Source of the DNA: an uncultured Thermoanaerobaculia bacterium
Lineage (GTDB): Bacteria > Acidobacteriota > Thermoanaerobaculia > Multivoradales > Multivoraceae
Direction: 5' to 3'
Length of the DNA stretch: 64,000 bases
NCBI GenBank assembly: GCA_951813015.1
Contig: CATOTG010000007.1
Span: 186,001 to 250,000 of the forward strand
Shown: positions 43,463-52,089 of the stretch, in pieces
Layout of the letters: the number at the start of each line of letters is the position of its first letter
How positions within the stretch are numbered: the stretch's first letter is position 1
Made by a program: the position numbers and the translations under genes
Notes under the pieces: generated by a model
The model's input: the letters and a program-made list of their open reading frames with translations, nothing else
What the model was told of the DNA's origin: nothing
The model's database searches: none

Positions 43463-45385
43463 TTGGCCGGCTCACGACTTCTCCGCGCTTCGCCGACGCT
43501 GCTGGTCGCGACCCTCGCCGTGATCATCGCCGCGGCGCCCTGGTGCGGCCAGCCGCAGGCAACCGCGCAGGCCCGGCCGGGAAACGACACCGGCGAACGA
43601 AGTCCAGGCGAGTCGGATCGGGGCCCGGTCCGCGAGGACATCGTTCTTCGCGAGTCGATCGACGTGCGTTTGATCAGCCTCGACGCCGTGGTCACCGACT
43701 CCTCCGACCGGCCGGTCACCGGCTTGACCAGGGAGGACTTCCAGTTGAAGGTCGAGGGCGAGCCGGTCGAGATTCTCAGCGTTGCGGCGGGAGAGGACCT
43801 CCGCACCACGGTCAGCGGACGCCTGACGATTCTCCTGTTCATCGACGAACGGCACCTGCAGCGCAAGCACCGCGACGCGGTCCTGGCCGAGATCGGCGCC
43901 GCCCTGGATGCGGAGATCGAAGCCAACCCGACCTGGGTCGCTGCCGCCGCGTTCGGCGACCGCCTCGAGCCGCTGCTGTCGCCGACCCGCGACCGCGAGG
44001 CGGTCCGGAGGACGATCGAAGCCGCGATGGACCGGGACATCCCGTTGACGACTCTCCGCTCCCAGCAACGTTCCGCTTCCCTGGCGATGAGGGAGACGCT
44101 GCGGCTGATGGCGGCGAAGGGCAGTCGCTACCGGCTCGGCGAGGCCTCCCTCGCCAGCGTGGAGTCGAGCCTGCGGAGCTTCGGCCAGGCCCTGCAGCAG
44201 GACACGCTGCAGACGGTCCGCGCCGTGCGCTCCCTGGTCGAGGCGCTGGCCTTCGTGCCCGGCCGCAAGGCGATCCTGTTCGTCAGCGACGGCCTGCCCC
44301 GCCACCCCCTCGACAGCGCCGCCAAGACGATGTACGACCGGCTCGCGGGCGGTTCCAGGCAGCTCGACGGCGACGAGATGATCAGCGCACGCGGCTCGCT
44401 CGACCTGAACGACCGAAATCACCGGCCCTACGGCGTCGACCGCGCCGACCGCATGGGTGTGGCGACGAACATCGTCCAGGTCGACGACGGCGGTGCGTTC
44501 GCCTTCCAGACGATGGCCGCCGAGCTGAGCTGCGCCGACGAGTTCGATCGACTGGCGGCTCTCGCGAACACGCACCGGGTGACGTTCTATCCCCTCAAGC
44601 CGCCGGTCATCGACCCGGCGATCAGCGAACTCGGCGAGAGTTCCAAGGACCGCGGCTCGATCGTCGAGCTGTCGAACGTGCGCTCCGGCCTGAACAGCCT
44701 GGCCGGCCTGACCGGCGGGCTTTCCTTCGTCTCCGAGACCGGCGTCGCCGAGTTCCTGCAGTCGACCCGCACCGACATCTCGACCTACTACTCGCTTTCC
44801 TTCACGCCGCCCGACTCGATGGGCGACACCGGCATCCGCGAGATCACGCTCCGGTTGCGGCAGCGGCCCCTCGCCCGCAGCAGCTCTCTGCGCTACCGGG
44901 CGAGCTACGTTCCGGTGACGATCCAGCAGAACCTCGCCAGCCGCGCCTGGGGCACGCTCCTGTTCGGCTGGGAAGAGAACAACCACGGCATGGAGGTCCG
45001 GGTCACCAGATCGGCGGCGCGCGGACGGCCGGACCAGCCCGGACACACGCCGCTCGAAGTCAGAGCCAGCCTGCCGATCGGCGACCTGGAACTCGCTCCC
45101 ACCCGGGCCGCCCGTACCCCGGTCGCCAGCGGCTTCTTTCGCGTCGTGGTCCAGGTGCAGCGCGACGACGGCAGCCGGATGCCGCCCCGGCACTTCGACT
45201 TCGAGCTCAACGTGCCGGTAGCCGAGCTCGAGCAGGCGGCGGGCCAGTACATCGCCGTCCGCAGCGAAGTGCTTCTGCCGCCGGGCGCCTACCGGCTGGC
45301 GGTCGGCATCTGGGAGGAGAACAGCGGACGCTCGTCGTTCGTCGTCCGGGAGCTGGCGGTCCAGCCGGACCCGAGCGTCGCCTGA
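43463..45385 (+). CDS. VWFA-related secreted protein (Acidobacteria type), paralogue 1
   Basis: The 640-residue protein starts at TTG 43463 with a signal-like segment. It then has DVRLISLDAVVTDSSDRPVTGLTREDFQLKVEGEPVEI, the hallmark entry of acidobacterial VWFA-related proteins, an A-domain core (RLTILLFIDERHLQ, VPGRKAILFVSDGLP) and the closing strand YYSLSFTPPDSMGDTGIREI. The first metal-site motif is DERHL rather than DxSxS, so metal binding is doubtful. The C-terminal 200 residues are beta-rich. A paralogue is at 56602-58278. Role unknown; likely periplasmic or surface protein-protein interaction. Confidence 0.8.
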   Translation: MAGSRLLRASPTLLVATLAVIIAAAPWCGQPQATAQARPGNDTGERSPGESDRGPVREDIVLRESIDVRLISLDAVVTDSSDRPVTGLTREDFQLKVEGEPVEILSVAAGEDLRTTVSGRLTILLFIDERHLQRKHRDAVLAEIGAALDAEIEANPTWVAAAAFGDRLEPLLSPTRDREAVRRTIEAAMDRDIPLTTLRSQQRSASLAMRETLRLMAAKGSRYRLGEASLASVESSLRSFGQALQQDTLQTVRAVRSLVEALAFVPGRKAILFVSDGLPRHPLDSAAKTMYDRLAGGSRQLDGDEMISARGSLDLNDRNHRPYGVDRADRMGVATNIVQVDDGGAFAFQTMAAELSCADEFDRLAALANTHRVTFYPLKPPVIDPAISELGESSKDRGSIVELSNVRSGLNSLAGLTGGLSFVSETGVAEFLQSTRTDISTYYSLSFTPPDSMGDTGIREITLRLRQRPLARSSSLRYRASYVPVTIQQNLASRAWGTLLFGWEENNHGMEVRVTRSAARGRPDQPGHTPLEVRASLPIGDLELAPTRAARTPVASGFFRVVVQVQRDDGSRMPPRHFDFELNVPVAELEQAAGQYIAVRSEVLLPPGAYRLAVGIWEENSGRSSFVVRELAVQPDPSVA

Positions 45386-45402
45386 CGCGGCCCACCAGCG
45401 CT

Positions 45403-45535
45403 GCACAAGGTCCGGAAGCCGGCGCTTCCCGCCGGATGCCGGCCAGGACCCGTGTGGCGCGGACCCGCGCCGCCCGCGAACCAGTCCGTGCGCCCGTCAG
45501 CGGGCGCACGGATGGCAGGCCGGCGCACCCGGTCT
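45403..45535 (-). repeat. REP-like hairpin repeat (long intergenic copy)
   Basis: This copy, in reverse orientation to 24138-24262, holds the best hairpin of the family: TCCGTGCGCCCG and CGGGCGCACGGA around a four-base loop, plus GTCCGGAAGCCGGCGCTTCC and GCCGGATGCCGG arms. It occupies most of the gap between the convergent VWFA and DUF5916 genes and may act as a bidirectional transcript end. Its right edge runs into the repeat-spacer-repeat at 45522. Confidence 0.8.
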
Positions 45536-45631
45536 CCACCGCGCACGCTGCGAGTCACCTGGTACTACGGCGAGGCCGCCAGCGGATTCGCCAGGCGCAC
45601 CCGGTCTCCGCCGCGCACGCTGCGAGTCACC
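45522..45631. repeat. Repeat-spacer-repeat at the DUF5916 gene end (locus 3)
   Basis: A 38-bp unit beginning GGCGCACCCGGTCTCC and ending GCGAGTCACC occurs at 45522-45559 and 45594-45631 with one mismatch (period 72 bp) around a 34-bp unique spacer. The right copy overlaps the stop codon and last residue of the minus-strand DUF5916 gene; the left copy merges with the REP-like repeat. Confidence 0.87.
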
Positions 45632-47882
45632 GCTGCAGCAGGTAGTTGAACTTGACGATCACCTGGCGGCCCAGCGGCTCGCGGCGGCTGATCATCGGCG
45701 CGGTCCAGTTCTCGTTGTAGACGATGAACAGATCCGACCCGGGCCGGTAGATCCAGTGGAACCGGGCATTCACGCCGAGGGCTCCGTCGGCGGCGTTGTA
45801 CTGAGCCAGGAGGTTCAGTCGGAGGTTCGGCGTCCAGGCAACGTTGATCCGTTGCTGGAACTGGTCGAAGCTGAAGCCACCGGAAGGGAGATCCACCTCC
45901 GTGTAAATCCAGCCCGACTGCGTCTGAAGGCGCCGGGACAGCCGGAACGTCACGCTGTTTTGGGTGGTGAACCAGTCGCCGTCGAAGAAGCCGCCGCCGA
46001 AGGTCAGGTTGTCGTACCAGAAGGCCCGCTTGCCGCTGGTCGAGAACCCGCCGGCGTAGCCCTGGTTCTCGTACAGCCCTACAGGCGCCACGACGCCGGG
46101 TGAGATCTCGAACGGCTCGAACAACTGCTCCTTGGTCCACCGCGGGCCAAACCACAGGAACTCGCCGCTCTCGGTCGCGAATCCGAGCGGGGAGAGGGAG
46201 ACGCTCTCGCTCTCCAGTCGGCCGTCGCTGCTCCGTTCGAAGCGCTGGACGCCGAGGTCGGACCACCAGCTCCGCAGCCCCCACTTCTCGATCCGCGGAC
46301 GCCATTCAAGGCGCGGGTAGAACATCCGGAAGTCGGGTCGCAGCAGGAAGCCGACGGCCGGGTCGAAGTCCGGCTGGACCTCGACGTAATCGGCGGAGGC
46401 TGTGAACTCGGGCCCCTGGTAGGCGAATCCCGCGCCCAGCGTCTCGTTGCCCTCCTCCTCTGCGATACCGAGTCCCAGGTCGCTCTCGGCCCAGAAGCCC
46501 GAGAACTCGGTGCGTTGCGTCGGTTTCCAATCGAAATCGAGACCGTAGAGCCGTTCGCCTGCAAGCCCCTCGCGGTCCCGCATCGTGAAGATGCCGCCGA
46601 CCGTTGACCGCTCGCCGAGGTTCCTGGTCACCCGGGCCACGCCGTAGGTGGCGGCCGGCACAGCCGCTTCGCCGTCCGCCCCCGGCCCAAGACCGGCGGC
46701 GCCGATTCCGAGCACGCCGATGTTCCAGCCCCCTGCCCTCCCGGTGAGCCGGGCGCCGTAGTCGATCGGCACGGTGCGCCCGTCCTCGAGCCCGATCCGG
46801 CGAGAAAAGAATGGTTTCATCAGCACCTGGCCCCAGCCCACGCGGGGCCTGGGCCCGAAGTCGAAGACGCCGGCATTCTCGAGGAAGAAGTCCCGCTTCT
46901 CGGGGAAGAACAGCGAAAACCGGGTCAGGTTGACCTGCTGCTCGTCGACCTCCACTTCGGCGAAGTCCGTGTTGTAGGTCAGATCGAGAACCAGCGAGCG
47001 GGTCAGCCCCCACTTCAGATCGAGCCCGCCGTCCAACTCTTCACTGCTGTCTCCACGGACCCGGTCTTCGTTGCGGCCGCCGACAGCGTAGGGCTTCAGA
47101 TCGAGTTGACGCGAGGGCCGCAGGCCCCGCAGACCCGTCAACGTCCCGGCCAGCGACACGCGGTAGACCGCAATCTGTCCAGACTGCGACAGGTCGCTGT
47201 TGATGCTGGCTTCGAGCGGCAAGGACGCCCAGTGCGTCTCCTCGTTGCGTCGCCGGATCATTCGCTGGACGTTCAGCCCCCACTCCTCGCCCACGGGATC
47301 GAAGCGGAGCGTCGAGACGGGAATCGCGATCTCCGCTATCCAGCCATCCGCCGTCCGGCGAGCCGCGACCTCCCACACGCCGTCCCAGGCCCAGTTCACA
47401 TCCCGCCCCTCGTCCGTGAGGAGGGCGTCGGTACGGGCCCCGTTCGGGTTGGTCACGAAGAGGTAGGCGTTCCGCCCGTCGTTGAACGTGTCGAACAGCA
47501 GCAGGATCGAGTCGTCCTGGAACAGGTCGCTGTCACGCTCCATCTCCTTCGCCACGATCCTCGCCGGCTCGCGATCGTTCGCCCGCACCCCGACGAACAG
47601 CGTGTCGGACGTGTAGACGATGGCGAACTCCGTCGACTCGCTTGACGGCGCCCCGGTGCGGGGCTGGCGCTGGGTGAAGCCGCCGGCCCACTCGGCCTGC
47701 ACCCAGGCGGAGTCGGTCAGTTCGCCGTCGAGGCGAACCGGCTGCTCGATCCCGAGGGCCGACGCCGCCGGTCGGCCCTCGCCGCCCGTGGCGGCAGACG
47801 GCGCGAGGAGCACCGGGGCCGCCAGAGCCGCGGCACAAAGCAGGGACGGCAGAAACCGCACACGCCCCGATCGCCGGTTCAC
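45627..47882 (-). CDS. CBM9/DUF5916 outer-membrane-type protein (paralogue 2)
   Basis: A 751-residue paralogue of the 27854-30115 protein with the same order of motifs: signal peptide, VRLDGELTDSAWVQAEW, MERDSDLFQDDSILLLFDTF, GWIAEIAIPVSTLRFDPVG, ELDGGLDLKWGLTRSLVLDL, EVDEQQVNLTRFSLFFPEKR and a beta-rich C-terminus ending VKFNYLLQR. The GTG start (47882) overlaps the stop of the upstream permease gene (GTGA), so it is probably translated with it. Role unknown. Confidence 0.85.
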   Translation of the reverse strand: MNRRSGRVRFLPSLLCAAALAAPVLLAPSAATGGEGRPAASALGIEQPVRLDGELTDSAWVQAEWAGGFTQRQPRTGAPSSESTEFAIVYTSDTLFVGVRANDREPARIVAKEMERDSDLFQDDSILLLFDTFNDGRNAYLFVTNPNGARTDALLTDEGRDVNWAWDGVWEVAARRTADGWIAEIAIPVSTLRFDPVGEEWGLNVQRMIRRRNEETHWASLPLEASINSDLSQSGQIAVYRVSLAGTLTGLRGLRPSRQLDLKPYAVGGRNEDRVRGDSSEELDGGLDLKWGLTRSLVLDLTYNTDFAEVEVDEQQVNLTRFSLFFPEKRDFFLENAGVFDFGPRPRVGWGQVLMKPFFSRRIGLEDGRTVPIDYGARLTGRAGGWNIGVLGIGAAGLGPGADGEAAVPAATYGVARVTRNLGERSTVGGIFTMRDREGLAGERLYGLDFDWKPTQRTEFSGFWAESDLGLGIAEEEGNETLGAGFAYQGPEFTASADYVEVQPDFDPAVGFLLRPDFRMFYPRLEWRPRIEKWGLRSWWSDLGVQRFERSSDGRLESESVSLSPLGFATESGEFLWFGPRWTKEQLFEPFEISPGVVAPVGLYENQGYAGGFSTSGKRAFWYDNLTFGGGFFDGDWFTTQNSVTFRLSRRLQTQSGWIYTEVDLPSGGFSFDQFQQRINVAWTPNLRLNLLAQYNAADGALGVNARFHWIYRPGSDLFIVYNENWTAPMISRREPLGRQVIVKFNYLLQR

Positions 47883-49492
47883 CTGCCGAGCCCCGGCGCG
47901 CGGTCCTCTTCCCGGCGGTCCGCCAGAGAGTCGAGGATCCTGTGCGGGTCGGCTCGCGCCACGCGGTCAGCCGCACGGGCGAGCAGGACGCCGAGCGCCA
48001 GGGCGCAGAGAATCAGCGCAAGCCCTCCGACAACGGCCATCGGCGGTCCCCAGGAAACGCCCCGAGCCAGAGACTCGAGCAGGAACGGGGTTCCGACAGC
48101 GACTCCGAAGAAGCAGAACGCCGCTCCAAACCCGCCCGGGGAGGACGGGAGCTTCATGGAATAGGGCCCGAGGTCCACCGCATACGGCCAGCGGACGGAC
48201 GAGTACGCCCCGAAGCCGTAGCCGCCGATCAGGATGCCCACGGGAAGCGCCAGCCACAAGGCGAACGTCCCCCACCCCGGCCAACCCACCCGCTGCCATG
48301 CCCAGGCCACGGCGACGCCGAAGATGAGGGCGGAAAAGAGCGTCAGGCTCTTTCCGGCGGCCGTCGCCAGGTCGACCAGGCGCACAGGCAGGAGGAACCG
48401 CTCGCCGATCGAGCGGTGCGCCGCTCCGTAGACGTTGTTGCGGAGGCCGAGCAGGAAACCGGTGATGAGGAGTGCCTGGACGATGCCCAGGAGACGGCCC
48501 GTCTGCACCAGGGGCGCCAGAAAGACACCGAGCACCAGAATGCCGCGGACCCACGTCAGCCTCATCGCCGAGTCGAACTCGATCAGGGCCAGACAAGTCG
48601 AGGGTCCAAGACGCCTCGCCCGGCGCAGAATCCGCGCGAGCGGCAGATGGACTCCCGCGACGTCGCCCCGGCGCGTCGACGGGACGTAGCTCTCCTTCCT
48701 GAGAATCCGGCACTCGACCAGCATGCAGCCGGCAGCGGCCAGGCACAACGCGACCAGCCGCGCGAGGTTCACACCGAGGTCCCGAGGCGCTTCGAAGATC
48801 GCGGCCAACAGGCCGCCCGGCAGGTAGCCGGCGGCGGTCAGTACCCGCGACTCTCGCACCTGGTCGGCGATCAGTTCGACGACCGGCTGCTCCGTCAGAT
48901 CGAGAGCCCGGTCCTTCATCACGGGCTCGACGGCGAACGCAGCCGCCAGCGCCAGGACCAGCAGTGCGGCCGTCGTCATCCAACTCGCGGCGAGGTGGTC
49001 AAGCTTCAGCAGGACGAGGGCGACGAGGCGACCGAGCAGGACGACCAGGACGATCGTCGCGAGCAAGGCAACGGCGCCACTCGAAGGGCCTGCCGTCCGG
49101 GCGACGAGGAGGTAGAGGATCGACGGGCCGAACAACGCAAGCCAGGGCCCGGTCAGCCCGGCGCCGACCCGCAGCGCGTAGAGCGTCCTGAACTGAACCG
49201 GCAATACCAGCAGCCCCCGGAAATCGAAGTGGCGGGAAATCTCGAGCCGGCCGACGATCGTCATGACCAGCCACGCCAGAACTCCCAGCGCCGCCAGGAG
49301 ATTCAGCAGGTTCCGCCGCAGCCGCTCGTCCTGCAGTTCGAGAGTCGCCGCCACGCCGGACGCCACGAGCAGGCCAACGAACAGGAAGGAACCGGCCAAT
49401 ACCAGCCGGCCGAAGCGCTCCTTCGAACCCCGCCGCCAGTTGTCGCGCAACAGGACCGGCAACAGCGCCCGGCACTCGCCCAGCATGACCAT
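47879..49492 (-). CDS. ABC-exporter-type membrane protein (paralogue 2), no adjacent ATPase
   Basis: The 537-residue polytopic protein parallels the permease at 37272-38885 in length and pattern (RRNLLNLLAALGVLAWLVMT, FDFRGLLVLPVQFRTLYALR, AAGYLPGGLLAAIFEAPRDLG, HLPLARILRRARRLG). Unlike that gene it has no ATPase beside it; instead it is coupled by a GTGA overlap to the DUF5916 gene. It may share an ATPase encoded elsewhere. ATG 49492 is assumed; ATG 49486 is two codons downstream. Confidence 0.7.
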   Translation of the reverse strand: MVMLGECRALLPVLLRDNWRRGSKERFGRLVLAGSFLFVGLLVASGVAATLELQDERLRRNLLNLLAALGVLAWLVMTIVGRLEISRHFDFRGLLVLPVQFRTLYALRVGAGLTGPWLALFGPSILYLLVARTAGPSSGAVALLATIVLVVLLGRLVALVLLKLDHLAASWMTTAALLVLALAAAFAVEPVMKDRALDLTEQPVVELIADQVRESRVLTAAGYLPGGLLAAIFEAPRDLGVNLARLVALCLAAAGCMLVECRILRKESYVPSTRRGDVAGVHLPLARILRRARRLGPSTCLALIEFDSAMRLTWVRGILVLGVFLAPLVQTGRLLGIVQALLITGFLLGLRNNVYGAAHRSIGERFLLPVRLVDLATAAGKSLTLFSALIFGVAVAWAWQRVGWPGWGTFALWLALPVGILIGGYGFGAYSSVRWPYAVDLGPYSMKLPSSPGGFGAAFCFFGVAVGTPFLLESLARGVSWGPPMAVVGGLALILCALALGVLLARAADRVARADPHRILDSLADRREEDRAPGLGR

Positions 49493-49681
49493 CGGGCGAT
49501 CTTAGCCGCGCCCGACCGAACCCCCGGCCGGCTGTCAAGGACGTTTTCCACGCCGGCCACCTGACCGTCGGCAAGCCGCCTCCGACCGCCGGGCGCGATA
49601 CGCTGGAGCGTCCAAGACCGGCAACGAGGGCGGCGCCCGGCGAAGACGCCGCCGGCGCCGATGAACCGCAGGAGACATACC

Positions 49682-50719
49682 ATGTCCGCACGCATGTTGT
49701 TGATCGCCCTGGGCTGCGCCGGCGCGGCCGGAATCCTCGGCGCCGCCGGCGACAACAAGACCTCCGACACGATGGCCTCGGCCGCGAACAACCTGCTCGC
49801 GTCGCTCGACGCCGACCAGCGCGCAACCCTGATGCTCGATTTCGACGATGCCGAGAGGGTCGACTGGCACTTCATTCCCAAGGAGCGCAAGGGACTGTCG
49901 ATGCTCGACATGAGCCCGGACCAGCACCACCTGCTCCACGCCCTGCTCAGCGCCTCGCTAAGCCGAACGGGATACGGCAAGACGACGACCGTGATGAGTC
50001 TGGAGACCGTGCTCCGCAGGATCGAAGAAGCGGCGGGAGCAAACCCCTTCACGGCGATGCGCGACCCGCTCCGCTACCACGTGACGTTCTTCGGCGAACC
50101 GAGCGAAGGCGGCGATTGGGGGTGGAGCTTCGAGGGACACCACGTGTCGCTCAACTTCACCGTCGTCGCCGGCGAGGCGACGGCGTCCACGCCCCTCTTC
50201 CTGGGCGCCAACCCGCACCGTGTGCCGAGCGGGCCGCGCGAAGGCCTGCGAGCCCTCGGGCGCGAGGAGGACCTCGCCCGGGCGTTGCTCGAGTCTCTGG
50301 ACGAAGAGCAGCGCAAGAAGGCCGTCATCGGCGACGAGGCGCCGCGCGACATCTTCAGCTCAAACCAGCCGCGGCTCGAGCGCCAGGCGCCCGCGGGCGT
50401 GCCGGCAGGCGCGCTCAACCCCGAGCAACGGCAGCTGCTCGACGCCCTGATCGAGGAGTACGCCGGCAACGTGCCGCCCGACCTCGCCCACAGGCGTCGC
50501 GCCCAGGTCAAGGCGGCCGGCAACGCGATTCACTTCGCCTGGATGGGCCCCGCCGAGGTCGGCGCTCCGCACTACTACCGCGTCCAGGCGCCGCACTTCG
50601 TCATCGAGTACGACAACGTTCAGAACGCCGCCAACCACAGCCACACGGTCTGGCGGGACTTCGACGGCGATTTCGGTCGCGACCTCCTGGCCGAGCACCA
50701 CCGCGAATACGAGCACTGA
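49682..50719 (+). CDS. DUF3500 secreted protein
   Basis: The 345-residue product begins with a signal-like segment (MLLIALGCAGAAGILGAAG) and matches DUF3500 with LLASLDADQRATLMLDFDDA, VDWHFIPKERKGLSMLDMSP, RYHVTFFGEPSEGGDWGWSF and EGHHVSLNFTVV, ending with the HFVIEYDNVQNAANHSHTVWRD block. GCAGGAGACATACC precedes the ATG. The family's activity is not established. Confidence 0.85.
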   Translation: MSARMLLIALGCAGAAGILGAAGDNKTSDTMASAANNLLASLDADQRATLMLDFDDAERVDWHFIPKERKGLSMLDMSPDQHHLLHALLSASLSRTGYGKTTTVMSLETVLRRIEEAAGANPFTAMRDPLRYHVTFFGEPSEGGDWGWSFEGHHVSLNFTVVAGEATASTPLFLGANPHRVPSGPREGLRALGREEDLARALLESLDEEQRKKAVIGDEAPRDIFSSNQPRLERQAPAGVPAGALNPEQRQLLDALIEEYAGNVPPDLAHRRRAQVKAAGNAIHFAWMGPAEVGAPHYYRVQAPHFVIEYDNVQNAANHSHTVWRDFDGDFGRDLLAEHHREYEH

Positions 50720-50733
50720 CGAGACGGCTGCGG

Positions 50734-50888
50734 AACCGGCGCTTCCGTCGCCAGGGTTGCGCCTTCGCCGCTCGAAGTAGTGGATGCCCCGGACGCGCTG
50801 TTCACGACCGACGGTTCGAACCTTGGACCGCGCCTCTCGTGAGAGCCGCGTGCTGCTGAACCGGCACTTGCGTTGCTAGGGTTGCGCC
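50734..50888 (+). repeat. Imperfect 30-bp direct repeat in the DUF3500-amidohydrolase gap
   Basis: AACCGGCGCTTCCGTCGCCA followed by GGGTTGCGCC (50734-50763) recurs with several changes at 50859-50888 (AACCGGCACTTGCGTTGCTA, then GGGTTGCGCC), 125 bp apart. The spacing and divergence differ from the 72-77 bp loci, so I keep it separate. The second copy is 25 bp before the amidohydrolase start. Confidence 0.6.
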
Positions 50889-50912
50889 CCCAAACAACGC
50901 AGGAGGCGCCCA

Positions 50913-51935
50913 ATGTCCGCACCCAAGCCCGGCACGGCCGGGTGGCTTGCCCAGGTCCAGGAAGAAACCGTCGACCCATCCCGCCGGATCGTTGATCCGC
51001 ACCACCATCTCTGGCGGCGGCCCACCGGCGACTATCTGCTCGACGATCTCCGGGGCGACACGGAAGCGGTCGGCGCCGACAAGGAGAGTCACAACGTCGA
51101 GAAGACCGTCTTCGTGGAGTGCCGCGCCTGCTACCGCGAGGGCGGTCCGGAGCACCTGCGCTGCATCGGCGAGACGGAGTTCGTGGCCGAGGTCGCGGCC
51201 GCCTCGGCCGAGGGCGACGGAGCCACCATTGCCGGCATCGTGAGCCACGCCAATCTCACTCTGGGCGACGAGGTCGCGGAAGTCCTCGACGCGCACGAAG
51301 AGGCCGGCGCCTCGCTGTTCCGGGGCATCCGCCACGCCGGCGCGCGCGACCCGCATCCCGAACACTTGCGCATCGCGGGTCGGGCGCCCGAAGGCCTCTA
51401 CGCCCGCGACGACTTCCGCCGCGGAATGAAGGTGCTGGGCGAGCGCGGCCTGACCTTCGACACCTGGCACTACCACCACCAGAACCGCGACTTCGCGGCA
51501 CTGGCGCGCGCCGTGCCGGAGACGACGATGGTCCTCGACCACTTCGGCACCCCACTGGGCGTCGGTCCCTACGCCGACAGGCGCGAGGAGATCTTCAAGG
51601 CCTGGAAGCAGGACATTGCCGAGATCGCGGAATGCCCCAACGTGGTCGCGAAGATCGGCGGCCTGGCGATGCCCGACAACGGCTTCGGCTGGAGCGAGCG
51701 CGCCACCCCAGCGACTTCGGACGAACTCGTCGCCGCCCAACGCCGCTACTACCTGCACACGATCAAGTGCTTCGGCCCGGAGCGGTGCATGTTCGAGAGC
51801 AACTTCCCCGTCGACAAGCTCTCGATCCCGTACCACGCCCTCTACAACGCTCTCAAGAAGATTGCCGCCGAGTTCTCCGACGACGAGCAGGACGCGATGT
51901 TCTGCCGCACCGCGGAGCGCGTCTACTCCTTGTGA
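50913..51935 (+). CDS. Amidohydrolase-2 family metal-dependent hydrolase
   Basis: The 340-residue cytoplasmic protein has the N-terminal metal motif VDPHHHLWRR, VECRACY, a central FDTWHYHHQN, LDHFGTPLG and the C-terminal FESNFPVDK that supplies the last metal ligand. This matches the TIM-barrel amidohydrolase-2 group, which includes lactonases and decarboxylases. It is followed, convergently, by an acyl-CoA dehydrogenase. The substrate is unknown. AGGAGGCGCCC precedes the ATG. Confidence 0.87.
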   Translation: MSAPKPGTAGWLAQVQEETVDPSRRIVDPHHHLWRRPTGDYLLDDLRGDTEAVGADKESHNVEKTVFVECRACYREGGPEHLRCIGETEFVAEVAAASAEGDGATIAGIVSHANLTLGDEVAEVLDAHEEAGASLFRGIRHAGARDPHPEHLRIAGRAPEGLYARDDFRRGMKVLGERGLTFDTWHYHHQNRDFAALARAVPETTMVLDHFGTPLGVGPYADRREEIFKAWKQDIAEIAECPNVVAKIGGLAMPDNGFGWSERATPATSDELVAAQRRYYLHTIKCFGPERCMFESNFPVDKLSIPYHALYNALKKIAAEFSDDEQDAMFCRTAERVYSL

Positions 51936-52089
51936 CGTTGCGGCTTCAGGCTGCCGTCTGCGGCCTGCTTGCCGCGGCGTCAGTCGGGAGTCAGGTCCAG
52001 GAGCCGGCGCCCGCCCGGCCAGAACGCCACGCAGACGCCCTCCAGCCTGGGCGAGCGCCACAGGACCGACACGCCGACGCGCTTCCGAC

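Noticed and set aside
50734-50888. The 30-bp direct repeat before the amidohydrolase as a sixth repeat-spacer-repeat locus
   Set aside because: Spacing is 125 bp and the copies are much more diverged, so it does not share the geometry.
51936-52089. A minus-strand tail reading WRSPRLEGVCVAFWPGGRRL
   Set aside because: Too short, no start, and located downstream of the acyl-CoA dehydrogenase stop.
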